A stretch of 64,000 nt of DNA, from the NCBI GenBank assembly GCA_004322365.1, contig SCTS01000007.1:58052-122051 (forward strand), written 5' to 3'. The stretch comes from Patescibacteria group bacterium. GTDB taxonomy: Bacteria > Patescibacteria > Paceibacteria > UBA9973 > UBA2103. Below the pieces are notes generated by a model. The model made no database searches, was not told the DNA's origin, and saw only the letters and a program-made list of their open reading frames with translations. Shown in pieces: positions 40,491-48,935 of this stretch (positions are counted from its first letter, which is position 1; every line of letters begins with the position of its first letter). The position numbers and the translations under genes were made by a program.

Positions 40491-42602
40491 ATGCGAAGAC
40501 GGCGCTTGATTAAAAATAAGAAATCTTTTTTCCTCATTATTAGTGCGCTTGCACTATTTAGTATAGGGGCTCTACTCATTTGGGCAGTGTCATTAAAAAT
40601 CCCCGATATCAAGTCTTTGGAGACTAGAAAAATTGAACAATCAACAAAAATCTACGACCGCACAGGCACTGTTTTGCTCGACGATTTGAGCCAAAACATG
40701 ATGCGCACTGTCGTTCCAGAGAGTGAAATTTCTCCGTACATAAAACAAGCAACCGTTGCAATAGAAGACACAGAGTTCTACCATCATGCCGGTGTACGCC
40801 CGTTAGCATTTCTTCGAGCAACGATTGTTAATGTTCTTTCTCTAGGTTTCGAGCAGGGTGGTTCAACAATTACACAGCAGGTAGTAAAAAACTCTATCCT
40901 CACTGCCGATAAAACTATCGCGCGAAAGGTAAAGGAGTGGATTCTTGCAATAAAACTTGAGCAAGTGCTAACCAAAGAACAAATTCTCGAGCTCTACCTC
41001 AACGGGAACCCCTATGGTGGTCTTATTTACGGTGTAGAGGAAGCGAGCGCGCAATACTTCACTAAACACGCAAAAGATGTAACTCTCGCCGAAGCGGCGT
41101 ACCTCGCTGCCCTACCCCAAGCCCCTACGTACTTTTCGCCGTACGGCAATCATCGCGATGACTTAGATAACAGAAAAAATCTTGTGCTCTCGCGAATGAA
41201 AGACTTGAAATTTATATCTGAACAAGAATACACGCTAGCAAAATCTGAGGTTGTGGCTTTTGCTCCTCAAGCAACGGCTGGTATTCGCGCACCACATTTC
41301 GTCTTCTATGTTCGCGGGCTCTTGGAACAAGAGTTTGGTACGAGTGCATTAGAACAGTCTGGCTGGCGCATTATTACTACACTTGACGCCGACCTTGAAG
41401 CCAAAGCAGAAGAGATTGTAAAGAAAAATGCTCTTGAAAATAAGAAGAAATTTAATGCTGAGAACGCGAGTATCGTCGCCATTGCACCAAAAACGGGAGA
41501 CATTCTTGTGATGGCTGGATCCCGAGATTATTTTGATCCAGAAATAAACGGCGCCTACAACATAGCCTTAGCGAAACGCCAACCAGGTTCTTCATTCAAA
41601 CCATTTGTGTACGCAGCCGCCTTCACTAAAGGATACACAGCAAACACCGTGCTCTTTGATGTGCCGACACAGTTCTCAACTGAGTGCCCGCCAGCAAGCT
41701 TGAGCGATACACCTCCTTGCTATGCACCAGGAAACTACGATAGTAAATTTAATGGGCCAATGACCTTGCGAGATGCACTCGCACAATCAAGAAATATCCC
41801 CGCAGTGAAAGTGCTCTATCTTGTGGGAATAAACAATGCACTTTCGCTTGCACGGTCACTTGGTATCACCACACTCGCCGGATCAGACCGCTACGGGCTA
41901 ACTTTAGTTCTTGGTGGTGGCGAAGTCACCCCGCTCGACATGACAAGCGCATACGGTGTTTTTGCAAACGAAGGTGTGCGAAATCCATACCGCGCAATAC
42001 TTCGTATTGAAGACAAAAACGGAAATGAGGTAAAGTCATACACACTAACACCCGAAAGAGTGCTCGACGCCAATATCGCACTCTCCATCTCCGATATCCT
42101 TTCTGATAACGTTGCCCGCACTCCTGAGTTCGGAGCAACTTCCGCATTAAATTTCCCAAGTCGTCATGTTGCAGTAAAAACAGGAACAACAAACGATTAC
42201 CGTGATGCTTGGATTTTAGGCTACACACCCGACATATCCGTAGGGGCGTGGGCAGGCAATAATGACAACAGCCCTATGGCAAAAAAAATAGCCGGATTCA
42301 TTGTGGCTCCTCTCTGGCATGAGTTTACACAATATGCTCTCACTAAATTCCCTAATACCCCCTTCCCTGAAGCAACTCCTTTAGAGGACCCGTCCGATAA
42401 ACCAGTGCTTCGTGGTGTATGGCAAGGGAGCGACGGCACCGTTTCTGTGCACTCAATTCTCTACTGGCTTGATAAAAATGATCCGCGGGGAGCTCGCCCA
42501 AGTAACCCCAACAATGATCCACAATTTGCTCGATGGGAGTGGGGCGTTAGAGACTGGGCAAGCCAACATGGCTTTGTAGATGGAACTCCGTTCACCCAAT
42601 AA
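40491..42602 (+). CDS. Class A penicillin-binding protein (PBP1A-like)
   Basis: A 703-residue bifunctional peptidoglycan synthase: membrane anchor (about 11-33), glycosyltransferase GT51 domain (about 55-235; EDTEFYHHAG and GGSTITQQVVKN hold the catalytic glutamate region) and transpeptidase domain (about 300-600) with SSFK (serine near 366), an SxN-type motif and KTGTTNDY near 561. The C-terminus (about 620-703) is a short Pro/Asn-rich tail. TACGAT (40478-40483) ends 7 nt before the ATG. Confidence 0.95.
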   Translation: MRRRRLIKNKKSFFLIISALALFSIGALLIWAVSLKIPDIKSLETRKIEQSTKIYDRTGTVLLDDLSQNMMRTVVPESEISPYIKQATVAIEDTEFYHHAGVRPLAFLRATIVNVLSLGFEQGGSTITQQVVKNSILTADKTIARKVKEWILAIKLEQVLTKEQILELYLNGNPYGGLIYGVEEASAQYFTKHAKDVTLAEAAYLAALPQAPTYFSPYGNHRDDLDNRKNLVLSRMKDLKFISEQEYTLAKSEVVAFAPQATAGIRAPHFVFYVRGLLEQEFGTSALEQSGWRIITTLDADLEAKAEEIVKKNALENKKKFNAENASIVAIAPKTGDILVMAGSRDYFDPEINGAYNIALAKRQPGSSFKPFVYAAAFTKGYTANTVLFDVPTQFSTECPPASLSDTPPCYAPGNYDSKFNGPMTLRDALAQSRNIPAVKVLYLVGINNALSLARSLGITTLAGSDRYGLTLVLGGGEVTPLDMTSAYGVFANEGVRNPYRAILRIEDKNGNEVKSYTLTPERVLDANIALSISDILSDNVARTPEFGATSALNFPSRHVAVKTGTTNDYRDAWILGYTPDISVGAWAGNNDNSPMAKKIAGFIVAPLWHEFTQYALTKFPNTPFPEATPLEDPSDKPVLRGVWQGSDGTVSVHSILYWLDKNDPRGARPSNPNNDPQFARWEWGVRDWASQHGFVDGTPFTQ

Positions 42603-42616
42603 CTGCAAGTGCTCGC

Positions 42617-42681
42617 TTCTAGGGACTAGGTGCTAGGTGTAAATCCAGAAAGCTAAAACCTAGCACCTGACACCTATAACC
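42617..42681. repeat. CTAG-rich inverted repeat (REPIN-like), copy 1
   Basis: Left arm CTAGGGACTAGGTGCTAGGT, right arm ACCTAGCACCTGACACC, with a short spacer. It sits between the convergent PBP and dciA-like genes. Confidence 0.7.
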
Positions 42682-42684
42682 TTC

Positions 42685-42948
42685 CTATCGGATATCCCTC
42701 ACAGTATTTCGCGCTTTCGGCATCTCTTGGAAAAGCTCATTGAGAATGGCGCCACGAGCAACCTGAATGGCGCTTTTTGCAACCGAAGAACAGCGAATAA
42801 ATGCCACGGAATTTGATATGGACACATCTTCTTTTTTCACAGGAACTTTCGCAACAAAAAAAACAGCTGAAGCAACCGCGCGACGCACAGCATCATCTGG
42901 TGGTGTTAAGTTTTGGAAACGGGCAAGAAAATCATTTACGAGTTTCAT
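42685..42948 (-). CDS. DciA-like (DUF721) protein, minimal form
   Basis: An 87-residue protein resembling the DUF721 domain of DciA, the replicative-helicase loader found near dnaA/dnaN in bacteria without DnaC. The segments LARFQNLTPPDDAVRRAVASAV and KKEDVSISNSVAFIRCSS fit the KH-like domain. Position immediately after dnaN on the same strand supports the call, which from sequence alone is moderate. It carries almost nothing beyond the domain. Both sides are bounded by CTAG repeats. Confidence 0.65.
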   Translation of the reverse strand: MKLVNDFLARFQNLTPPDDAVRRAVASAVFFVAKVPVKKEDVSISNSVAFIRCSSVAKSAIQVARGAILNELFQEMPKARNTVRDIR

Positions 42949-42950
42949 AA

Positions 42951-43010
42951 GGTGCTAAGTGCTAGGTGCTAGGTGCTAGCTTTTAAAGCTAGAAGCTAGT
43001 CCCTAGAACC
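42951..43010. repeat. CTAG-rich inverted repeat (REPIN-like), copy 2
   Basis: GGTGCTAAGTGCTAGGTGCT on the left pairs with AGCTAGTCCCTAGAACC on the right, with a TTTTAAAG centre. It separates dnaN from the dciA-like gene. Confidence 0.75.
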
Positions 43011-43020
43011 TATAAACTAA

Positions 43021-44121
43021 CTAACGATTCATCGGCATCACTAAGTATGTGAAGCCTTTATTAGGGACATCATTCATAACCATCGGCTTCCCAGCACCAG
43101 CTACAGAGAAAGTAACGCTATCACCCACCACTATCGAAAGAGCATCAACAATATATTTTGCATTGAAATTAATATCAATATCTTCACCCTCAAGAACTGC
43201 TGGAATATGGTCAATAGTTTCTCCCACCGAGGCATTCACCGCACGAACAGTGAATGTCTTTTCAGAAGCCTTTAATGAAATGTGTACCTGATTGAAAGAG
43301 TCCGTAAAAATTGAAATTTTTCTAAAAGCGCGTGACGCATCCTCTTTTAAACATGTCGCCGAAGCAACATAATTACGCGGAATAATTGCCTGATAGTCTG
43401 GGAAAGATCCATCTATAGTTCGAGAAGTAATGTGCCCAAAATCAGATATAAATGAACACTGATTGTCCCCAACACGAACCTCAACATCAACACCTGACTC
43501 AATTGCCCTTAATATATCAGGAACATTTCGTGCTGGTATTAGTACAGAATTAAATGAATTTTTTGTTTTTATAGGTATTTTTATTTCAGCAAGACGAAAT
43601 GAATCTGTTGCCACAGCAACAAGCTCCCCTTTTTCTAAAGTAAGGGAGATACTTGAAAGTTCTGGTTTTACACTAGAGGTTGACGCTGCAAATGAAACCG
43701 ACTTCAATGCTGTTATAAATTCTCGAACAGGTAAAGTTGCGGAACTCCCAACCCCATCCTTAACATATGATAATGTTGGGAATTCAGATGGATCAATAAG
43801 TGCTATAGAGGTAGTTCCCCTTTCACCATCAATAACAAGATTATTTCCTGATGTTTTTAATAATAATTTCTGATCAGTAAGTGCTGAAGTAGTTTGTGCA
43901 AGTATGTGTGCAGGAATAGCAATAATTCCATCTTGGATTATTTTTGCTTTAAGAATAACTTCTACACTTAAATCAAGGTTTGTTGCGCGAAGTACTGCCC
44001 TATCACCCTCAACAACAATTACCACACAACCAAAAACAGGTAGTGAAAGATTTTTATTACTAACCTTAGATGCTATAGCAACAGCTTTCTCTAAGTTCTC
44101 TCTTAAAATTTCAATTTTCAT
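43021..44121 (-). CDS. dnaN: DNA polymerase III beta sliding clamp
   Basis: A 366-residue three-domain clamp that forms the processivity ring around DNA. MKIEILRENLEKAVAIASKV is the usual start, and the C-terminal VMPMNR-type end closes the protein-binding pocket. All three repeats are of normal length. It lies downstream of dnaA in the common dnaA-dnaN order, separated by the candidate origin. Confidence 0.97.
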   Translation of the reverse strand: MKIEILRENLEKAVAIASKVSNKNLSLPVFGCVVIVVEGDRAVLRATNLDLSVEVILKAKIIQDGIIAIPAHILAQTTSALTDQKLLLKTSGNNLVIDGERGTTSIALIDPSEFPTLSYVKDGVGSSATLPVREFITALKSVSFAASTSSVKPELSSISLTLEKGELVAVATDSFRLAEIKIPIKTKNSFNSVLIPARNVPDILRAIESGVDVEVRVGDNQCSFISDFGHITSRTIDGSFPDYQAIIPRNYVASATCLKEDASRAFRKISIFTDSFNQVHISLKASEKTFTVRAVNASVGETIDHIPAVLEGEDIDINFNAKYIVDALSIVVGDSVTFSVAGAGKPMVMNDVPNKGFTYLVMPMNR

Positions 44122-44353
44122 ATTTTATTTTAATTAAGAGGATCCACTCATTCTAATACACTGTGGACTGTGTGGGTAGCTTGAAAGTCTTTTATTTAAG
44201 CTGTATTTATGGATTTTTTTTAGAAGAAACTGTTTAAAAGTTTGTTTTGTATTGTGAATATTGAATGTTTTAGTTACTAGTCGCTTTGGTGTAATTGTTT
44301 TCAACATATTATCCACTAGTAATCCCAACAAGTTATTCATACTGTTTTCAACA
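44122..44353. other. Candidate replication origin region between dnaA and dnaN
   Basis: A 232-nt, strongly AT-rich stretch with no gene. DnaA-box-like sites are TTATCCACT (44309-44317, 8 of 9) and TTATTCATA (44333-44341); TGTGGACTG near 44161 is weaker. TTTTCAACA recurs three times near the dnaA stop. T-rich runs at 44180-44250 could be the unwinding element. A second cluster of boxes lies upstream of dnaA, so the origin may include both. Confidence 0.5.
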
Positions 44354-45700
44354 TTATTTCAACATACCCCTAATTTCCTCAATTTGTGTCTTTAGGTCAG
44401 TGTCAGTTGTTATTCCCCCGCGAACCTTTTCACAAGCATGAATAACAGTAGTGTGGTCACGCCCACCAAAAACTGTCCCAATTGCTGGGTATGATAGGTG
44501 AAAATCCTCCCTAAGGATATACATCATTATTTGGCGTGGACGAACTACCTCACGACGCCTTGTTTTTGCATACATACTTGCCTCATCGATATTGTAGAAC
44601 TCAGCAATCCTTGAAATAACATGTTTAACCGAAACAGCCCTCTTTGGTCTCGCTGTTGTTTTTATTAGGTCCTTAATTTGATCTTCAGAAAGTGTTCCCT
44701 TGAGTTGTATTTGGCACAAAATAGTATTAAGCATCCCTTCTATTTCACGAATGTTCCCTGGAACAGCTATGGAGAGGTTCTCGATAGTTAAATCAGAAAG
44801 TGTGAGATTCATCGATTCAGCTTTTGTTTTAATGATTGCCATACGCGATTCATGGTCAGGTTCATTTATTGCAACAGCCATACCCGCAATAAAGCGAGAC
44901 TTTAAGCGCTCAGTAATGTCAGGGATTAAATTTGGGTGCTTATCAGATGAGCAGACAATTTGCTTATTGGCATCATGGAGGGTATTGAATAGATGAAAGA
45001 ATTCTTCCTGAATGGTCCCTTTTTTAGAGAAGAATTGTATATCATCAATAATGAGGACATCGTACGAGCGGTATTTATCTTTAAATGAAGGAATACTTCG
45101 GTTATTTATGGCATTCATAAACTCAAACCCGAATCGCTCCGCAGTTAAATAGAAAACTTTCTTTGAAGGGTAGGCCTTTTTAATCTGATTTCCAACAGCT
45201 TGAGTGAGGTGTGTCTTTCCTCTCCCTGTTTCGCCATACACAAATAGCGGGTTGTAGGCAATTCCTGGGTTTTTTACAACCACTTGCCCTGCAGTAAAGG
45301 CTAGTTCGTTAAAGGGTCCCACGACAAAGGTGTCGAATGTATAGCGTGGATTTAAATTGTCCGATCTATTTATGTAATAGTCGGAGAGAGGAAGCTCTGA
45401 TTCCGGTCGAGTTTCTACGATGACTTTTTCAGGGACTCGTTTTGGGCTTTCTTTTGAAACAATATATTCAACGCCACGCAAAGTATCAACAAAACCCCTG
45501 ATTGTTTTTAAAACGAGTTTACCAAACCGTTCAGAAACCCACTCTTTTGTTAGTTGATTAGGGACACCAACGAACACAACGCCGTCTTCTATCCGTACGA
45601 TGTGGGTTTCCCCGAACCACATTTTGAAACTTGCCGGCGATATTGAAAGCTCTATGTTCGTTAGTGTATTTTCCCAGAGCTGTTTTGTGTCGAGTTCCAT
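44354..45700 (-). CDS. dnaA: Chromosomal replication initiator DnaA
   Basis: A 448-residue AAA+ initiator. Domain I covers about 1-80, a short linker follows to ~115, the AAA+ domain has Walker A GETGRGKT (156-163) and Walker B IIDDIQFF, and domain IV carries the DnaA signature GGRDHTTVIHA near residue 415. It opens the origin and loads helicase. The promoter at 45724-45729 (TATAAT, minus) gives a 23-nt leader and sits beside a DnaA-box-like site. Confidence 0.97.
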   Translation of the reverse strand: MELDTKQLWENTLTNIELSISPASFKMWFGETHIVRIEDGVVFVGVPNQLTKEWVSERFGKLVLKTIRGFVDTLRGVEYIVSKESPKRVPEKVIVETRPESELPLSDYYINRSDNLNPRYTFDTFVVGPFNELAFTAGQVVVKNPGIAYNPLFVYGETGRGKTHLTQAVGNQIKKAYPSKKVFYLTAERFGFEFMNAINNRSIPSFKDKYRSYDVLIIDDIQFFSKKGTIQEEFFHLFNTLHDANKQIVCSSDKHPNLIPDITERLKSRFIAGMAVAINEPDHESRMAIIKTKAESMNLTLSDLTIENLSIAVPGNIREIEGMLNTILCQIQLKGTLSEDQIKDLIKTTARPKRAVSVKHVISRIAEFYNIDEASMYAKTRRREVVRPRQIMMYILREDFHLSYPAIGTVFGGRDHTTVIHACEKVRGGITTDTDLKTQIEEIRGMLK

Positions 45701-45723
45701 GTAAAATTACTGAAAGTTCAGTT

Positions 45724-45742
45724 ATTATACCTGTGTGGAGAA
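45724..45742 (-). promoter_or_regulatory. dnaA promoter with adjacent DnaA box
   Basis: TATAAT at 45724-45729 (minus) lies 4 bp from TTCTCCACA (45734-45742, 8 of 9 to the DnaA box). A perfect box TTATACACA is at 45795-45803. This suggests autoregulation of dnaA. Confidence 0.6.
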
Positions 45743-45815
45743 AACAGCAAACTTGCGGAAAAGGCACGCTCGTGTTAATAAACTGTGAGATACTTGTGTA
45801 TAACATTCAGCGAAT

Positions 45816-45971
45816 ATGAAAAGAACATACCAACCTAAAAAAAGAAAGAGAGCTACAACCCACGGTTTCTTAGTCCGTACGGCCACCACCTCAGGCAGGA
45901 AGGTTTTAAAGAATCGTCGTCGTAAGGGTCGCGCAAAGCTCACTGTTGTAAGCAAAGTAAAAGGAAAATAA
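45816..45971 (+). CDS. rpmH: 50S ribosomal protein L34
   Basis: A 51-residue, very basic protein starting MKRTYQPKKRKRATTHGFL, the universal L34 pattern, and ending VVSKVKGK. It binds 23S rRNA. It starts the rpmH-rnpA-yidC-jag block divergent from dnaA, the standard gene order near bacterial origins. TATAAC lies 11 nt before the ATG. Confidence 0.97.
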   Translation: MKRTYQPKKRKRATTHGFLVRTATTSGRKVLKNRRRKGRAKLTVVSKVKGK

Positions 45972-46066
45972 GGCAGAGATAGTTAGTGTTTAGGATGATT
46001 TTCACGTCTTAGTTTTCTGAATTTAAGCTAGCGCCTAGTCCCTTGAAGCTAGAACCTATCGTTTCA

Positions 46067-46381
46067 ATGTTGTCGAAAAAAGAACGGGTTTCAAGGCTTA
46101 CTTTCCAAAAGCGACCTGTGCGAACGGGTCGCTTTATATATGGCTCTATAAAAGGGTTTGAGGGGCATCCGTCAGGTGCAGTTGTTGTGTCAAAAAAGGT
46201 TTGCCCCACAGCGCCCGAGCGAAACAAGCTTAGACGGCGCATTTATAACATTATTCGACCCCTTATCCGCACTGGAGCGATTGCCGGTGTGGTGGTCGTG
46301 TATCCAAACTCAGCGGCCCGCACAGCGAAGTTTAGTGAACTTAAAAGAGAACTGGAGAAGGTTCTAGGTGTTAGGTTATAG
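46067..46381 (+). CDS. rnpA: Ribonuclease P protein component
   Basis: A 104-residue RnpA that helps the RNase P RNA mature tRNA 5' ends. MLSKKERVSR, a central FIYGSIKG strand and the family helix RNKLRRRIYNIIRP (about 66-79) are present. ATG 46067 is preferred over the in-frame TTG at 46043. Its last seven codons (LGVRL end) lie inside a CTAG repeat, which also supplies the stop. Weakly conserved like all RnpA, but position is diagnostic. Confidence 0.92.
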   Translation: MLSKKERVSRLTFQKRPVRTGRFIYGSIKGFEGHPSGAVVVSKKVCPTAPERNKLRRRIYNIIRPLIRTGAIAGVVVVYPNSAARTAKFSELKRELEKVLGVRL

Positions 46382-46481
46382 CTTCTAGCTTTGAATTTAG
46401 AATCTGAATTTTCCCCGCAGCACAGCTGCGGGGTTTTTGATTTCAGAAAAAGCTAACACCTAACACCTAGTCCCTAGAACC
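46360..46481. repeat. CTAG-rich inverted repeat (REPIN-like), copy 3
   Basis: A 122-bp element with perfect 9-bp ends GGTTCTAGG/CCTAGAACC and further inverted blocks (GGTGTTAGGTTATAGCTT with AGCTAACACCTAACACC). It overlaps the 3' end of rnpA and encloses a terminator. Confidence 0.8.
46413..46438 (+). terminator. Terminator of rpmH-rnpA
   Basis: Stem CCCCGCAGC/GCTGCGGGG with an ACA loop and five T residues, inside the CTAG inverted repeat. Confidence 0.85.
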
Positions 46482-46511
46482 TTTTAGCCTCCTAGGCTAC
46501 AATGCGATGAA

Positions 46512-47246
46512 ATGGCATCTTTTTTCCACACAGCAATCTATCAACCAATTTACAATGCGCTCGCTTTTATTATTGGTGTTGTACCAGGAGGTGATATAGG
46601 AATTGCCATTGTTCTCATCACGATACTTGTACGTCTCATCCTGTTCCCTCTCTCGATGTCTGCGATTAAAACACAGATTTCGATGCGTTCCATTGAGCCA
46701 CAATTGAAGGAGCTCCGGGAAAAATTAAAAGACAACAAGGAAGAGCTGGCCCGTCGCACAATGGCACTTTTTAAAGAAAATAATATCAACCCCTTTGCAA
46801 GCTTTCTTCTCATATTAATTCAACTTCCAATAATCATTGGGCTGTATCTCGTACTGGAGCACGAAAGCAAGGCGGTCTCATTTGACCCCAGCATTCTCTA
46901 CGCGTTTGTGCAGGTTCCTGACCAAGCGTCGTTACTATTTCTTGGCTTTGTAGATCTTGCAGGCAAAAGTATTGTTCTCGCTATCATAGTGGCTATTACG
47001 CAGTTTATTTATGCTCGTCTTATGATGCCAGCGCTACCCCCTAAAAATACTTCAGGAAGCAAGCCTTCTTTCCAAGATGACCTATCGAGAAGTATGAATC
47101 TCCAAATGAAGTATGTTTTCCCCGTTGTTATTGGCGTGGTTGCATATGCGGCGTCGTCAGCAATTGCGCTGTACTTTCTTGTAGGCAATCTTTTCAGTAT
47201 TGGGCAAGAGTTAGCAATACGCCGAATGCACAATGGAAAAAAATAA
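46512..47246 (+). CDS. yidC: Membrane protein insertase YidC/OxaA
   Basis: A 244-residue insertase of the short Gram-positive/CPR form without the periplasmic domain. Five helices (about 17-40, 95-116, 135-160, 165-182 and 203-225) surround a hydrophilic groove with Arg near residue 35, the family's functional residue. The ATG 46512 follows TACAAT by 8 nt. It overlaps jag by 14 nt. It inserts small membrane proteins alone or with SecYEG. Confidence 0.94.
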   Translation: MASFFHTAIYQPIYNALAFIIGVVPGGDIGIAIVLITILVRLILFPLSMSAIKTQISMRSIEPQLKELREKLKDNKEELARRTMALFKENNINPFASFLLILIQLPIIIGLYLVLEHESKAVSFDPSILYAFVQVPDQASLLFLGFVDLAGKSIVLAIIVAITQFIYARLMMPALPPKNTSGSKPSFQDDLSRSMNLQMKYVFPVVIGVVAYAASSAIALYFLVGNLFSIGQELAIRRMHNGKK

Positions 47247-47709
47247 AGTCATCGCCGTTATTAAGGAGTTGGTTGCTAAAATGGGTTTAGACCTCAAAGA
47301 TGTTGTTGTGTCTGAAGTCGCGGGGCATACCCTCTTCACGCTTCTCTCAGAAGATTCTGGGGCGCTTATTGGTACAGGGGGAGAAACGCTCCACGCCTTT
47401 AATCATGTGGTGAAAAAAACACTCGAAGCTGGTTCGAAAGGCGATGAACCATTTCGTTTTGTTGTTGATGTAAACGGATACCACTTGAAGCACATAAAGA
47501 TGCTCGAGGCACAGGCACTTTCACTTGCAGAGCGTGCGCGTACTTTTAAGCACGATGTCGACATGAGCCCTATGAGCCCGTATGACCGTTTGATTGTGCA
47601 CGCGTCTCTCCAAGGTTCCCCTAGTATCAAAACAGAATCAGAGGGCGAAGGTAAGCTTCGACATATTGTGATTCGCTATAAAGGTGAGGGGGTGCCAACG
47701 CCCCAATAG
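47233..47709 (+). CDS. jag: RNA-binding protein KhpB/Jag (KH + R3H)
   Basis: A 158-residue RNA-binding protein. The KH domain (about 45-85) reads LIGTGGETLHAFNHVV at its GxxG loop; the R3H domain (about 95-155) has R..H (MSPYDRLIVHASL). The N-terminal Jag domain is reduced to about 35 residues. The usual partner of yidC; it binds many mRNAs in other bacteria and affects cell envelope synthesis. Confidence 0.92.
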   Translation: MEKNKVIAVIKELVAKMGLDLKDVVVSEVAGHTLFTLLSEDSGALIGTGGETLHAFNHVVKKTLEAGSKGDEPFRFVVDVNGYHLKHIKMLEAQALSLAERARTFKHDVDMSPMSPYDRLIVHASLQGSPSIKTESEGEGKLRHIVIRYKGEGVPTPQ

Positions 47710-47716
47710 CCTTATT

Positions 47717-48931
47717 TTATTGATCCCTATTTAAGTCGAGTGACCACACACTGAGGTCATTTTTGTTTATGAAGAGAGCAAATCTACCGTCGGCAGAAAC
47801 GGTCGGATTGAGAACATCAATGGAGGTGTTTGCTATTTCCTGAAGATATCCTAATGAATGTGCGGTATTTTCAATGGGGCGAATAATCCATACAGAGTCA
47901 CTAAAAGATATTTTACCGAGGAGCCAATCATCCGGGAGTGTTGCTGTTCCCCCTCGCAAGGGATCTGATATTGCACAGAAAACACGCGGAGCGTCTTCTG
48001 AAATCCACGCACACTTTGTTGCAAGGGTTTTTAGAGGAAGTGTGTAGTTTTGTCCGGTTTTTGTATCGATCATTCCAAGAAAAACCTTTACCCCTGTTGC
48101 TCCGCTGTAGAGAATATAACGCCCTGTCGGGCTTGGTACTGAAAGAAGTCCAGGGATATCGCTCAATATTTTAGTAAGACCACCGTTGCTTTTAATTTCA
48201 TATAAGAACCCCGAAGCTCCTGAAGAAGGAGCGCTCTGTATAAAAAAACGACTGTCTCCCGCGAGTGGCACCCATGAGCGAATTGGGGAAAGGAGAATTG
48301 TGCGAGATTTTGTGCCGTCGGGTTGCATAAGTTCAATTTGTGAACCTCGTAGAACTTCAGTAACCGTCATCATACTTAATCCGTTTTTGGCTACCGCAAC
48401 GCGCTGGAATCCTTTGAGAGCGGATGTATTGAGAGATTGTTGTGAGCTCGTTGCATTGAGCACGCCAAATGCGTTTGAAATAGTTTCCGTGCCGGTTAAT
48501 GTACGGAGGAGAAGGGCGGTGTCGTTAACTACAAGAAGCTCCTGCATGAGAGGAATTGTGGTATTAGAAATTCGTAGTTCCGCGTATGAGTCGGTAGGTG
48601 TTTCAAATATGTGCCCTGTTGCTCTCTCTGTAAACCGGATATGAGGTGGAGTTGTTGTTCCTGATGGAGAAGTAAACCACGCTCCTGCAGTGGGACGCGC
48701 ACTCACCTGACGGATACGAGCAGTTACTTTTTGCGCCGACTCCCCCGACGCTTCGTTTGTAGGTTTTTCTGAAGCTCGATTTCCTTGCCCGAATGGGAAA
48801 AATGCACTGAAGAAATCTTTCGGTGCTCCAGCGGTGTTGCTGTCTGTTTTTTGAAACACGAAAAAGTATCCAACAGCAAAAAGTGCGACAGCAAGCAGTC
48901 CCAGACCAGAAATGATAAGCGTTCGTCGCAT
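47717..48931 (-). CDS. Membrane-anchored protein, possible beta-propeller
   Basis: A 404-residue protein with an N-terminal helix (about 5-27) and a large external domain. Repeated strands with aromatic ends (LFIQSAP, YILYSGATGVKVFLG, RFALFINKNDLSVWSLD) and TxTGQ-type turns suggest a six- or seven-bladed propeller like those of translocation or pilus-associated scaffolds. It is last in a three-gene run (50854 to 47717) that begins the envelope locus. I do not know its function. Confidence 0.65.
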   Translation of the reverse strand: MRRTLIISGLGLLAVALFAVGYFFVFQKTDSNTAGAPKDFFSAFFPFGQGNRASEKPTNEASGESAQKVTARIRQVSARPTAGAWFTSPSGTTTPPHIRFTERATGHIFETPTDSYAELRISNTTIPLMQELLVVNDTALLLRTLTGTETISNAFGVLNATSSQQSLNTSALKGFQRVAVAKNGLSMMTVTEVLRGSQIELMQPDGTKSRTILLSPIRSWVPLAGDSRFFIQSAPSSGASGFLYEIKSNGGLTKILSDIPGLLSVPSPTGRYILYSGATGVKVFLGMIDTKTGQNYTLPLKTLATKCAWISEDAPRVFCAISDPLRGGTATLPDDWLLGKISFSDSVWIIRPIENTAHSLGYLQEIANTSIDVLNPTVSADGRFALFINKNDLSVWSLDLNRDQ

Positions 48932-48935
48932 AGTG

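Noticed and set aside
46043..46066. Upstream TTG start for rnpA
   Set aside because: Those codons fall in a CTAG-type repeat; ATG 46067 gives the normal RnpA start.
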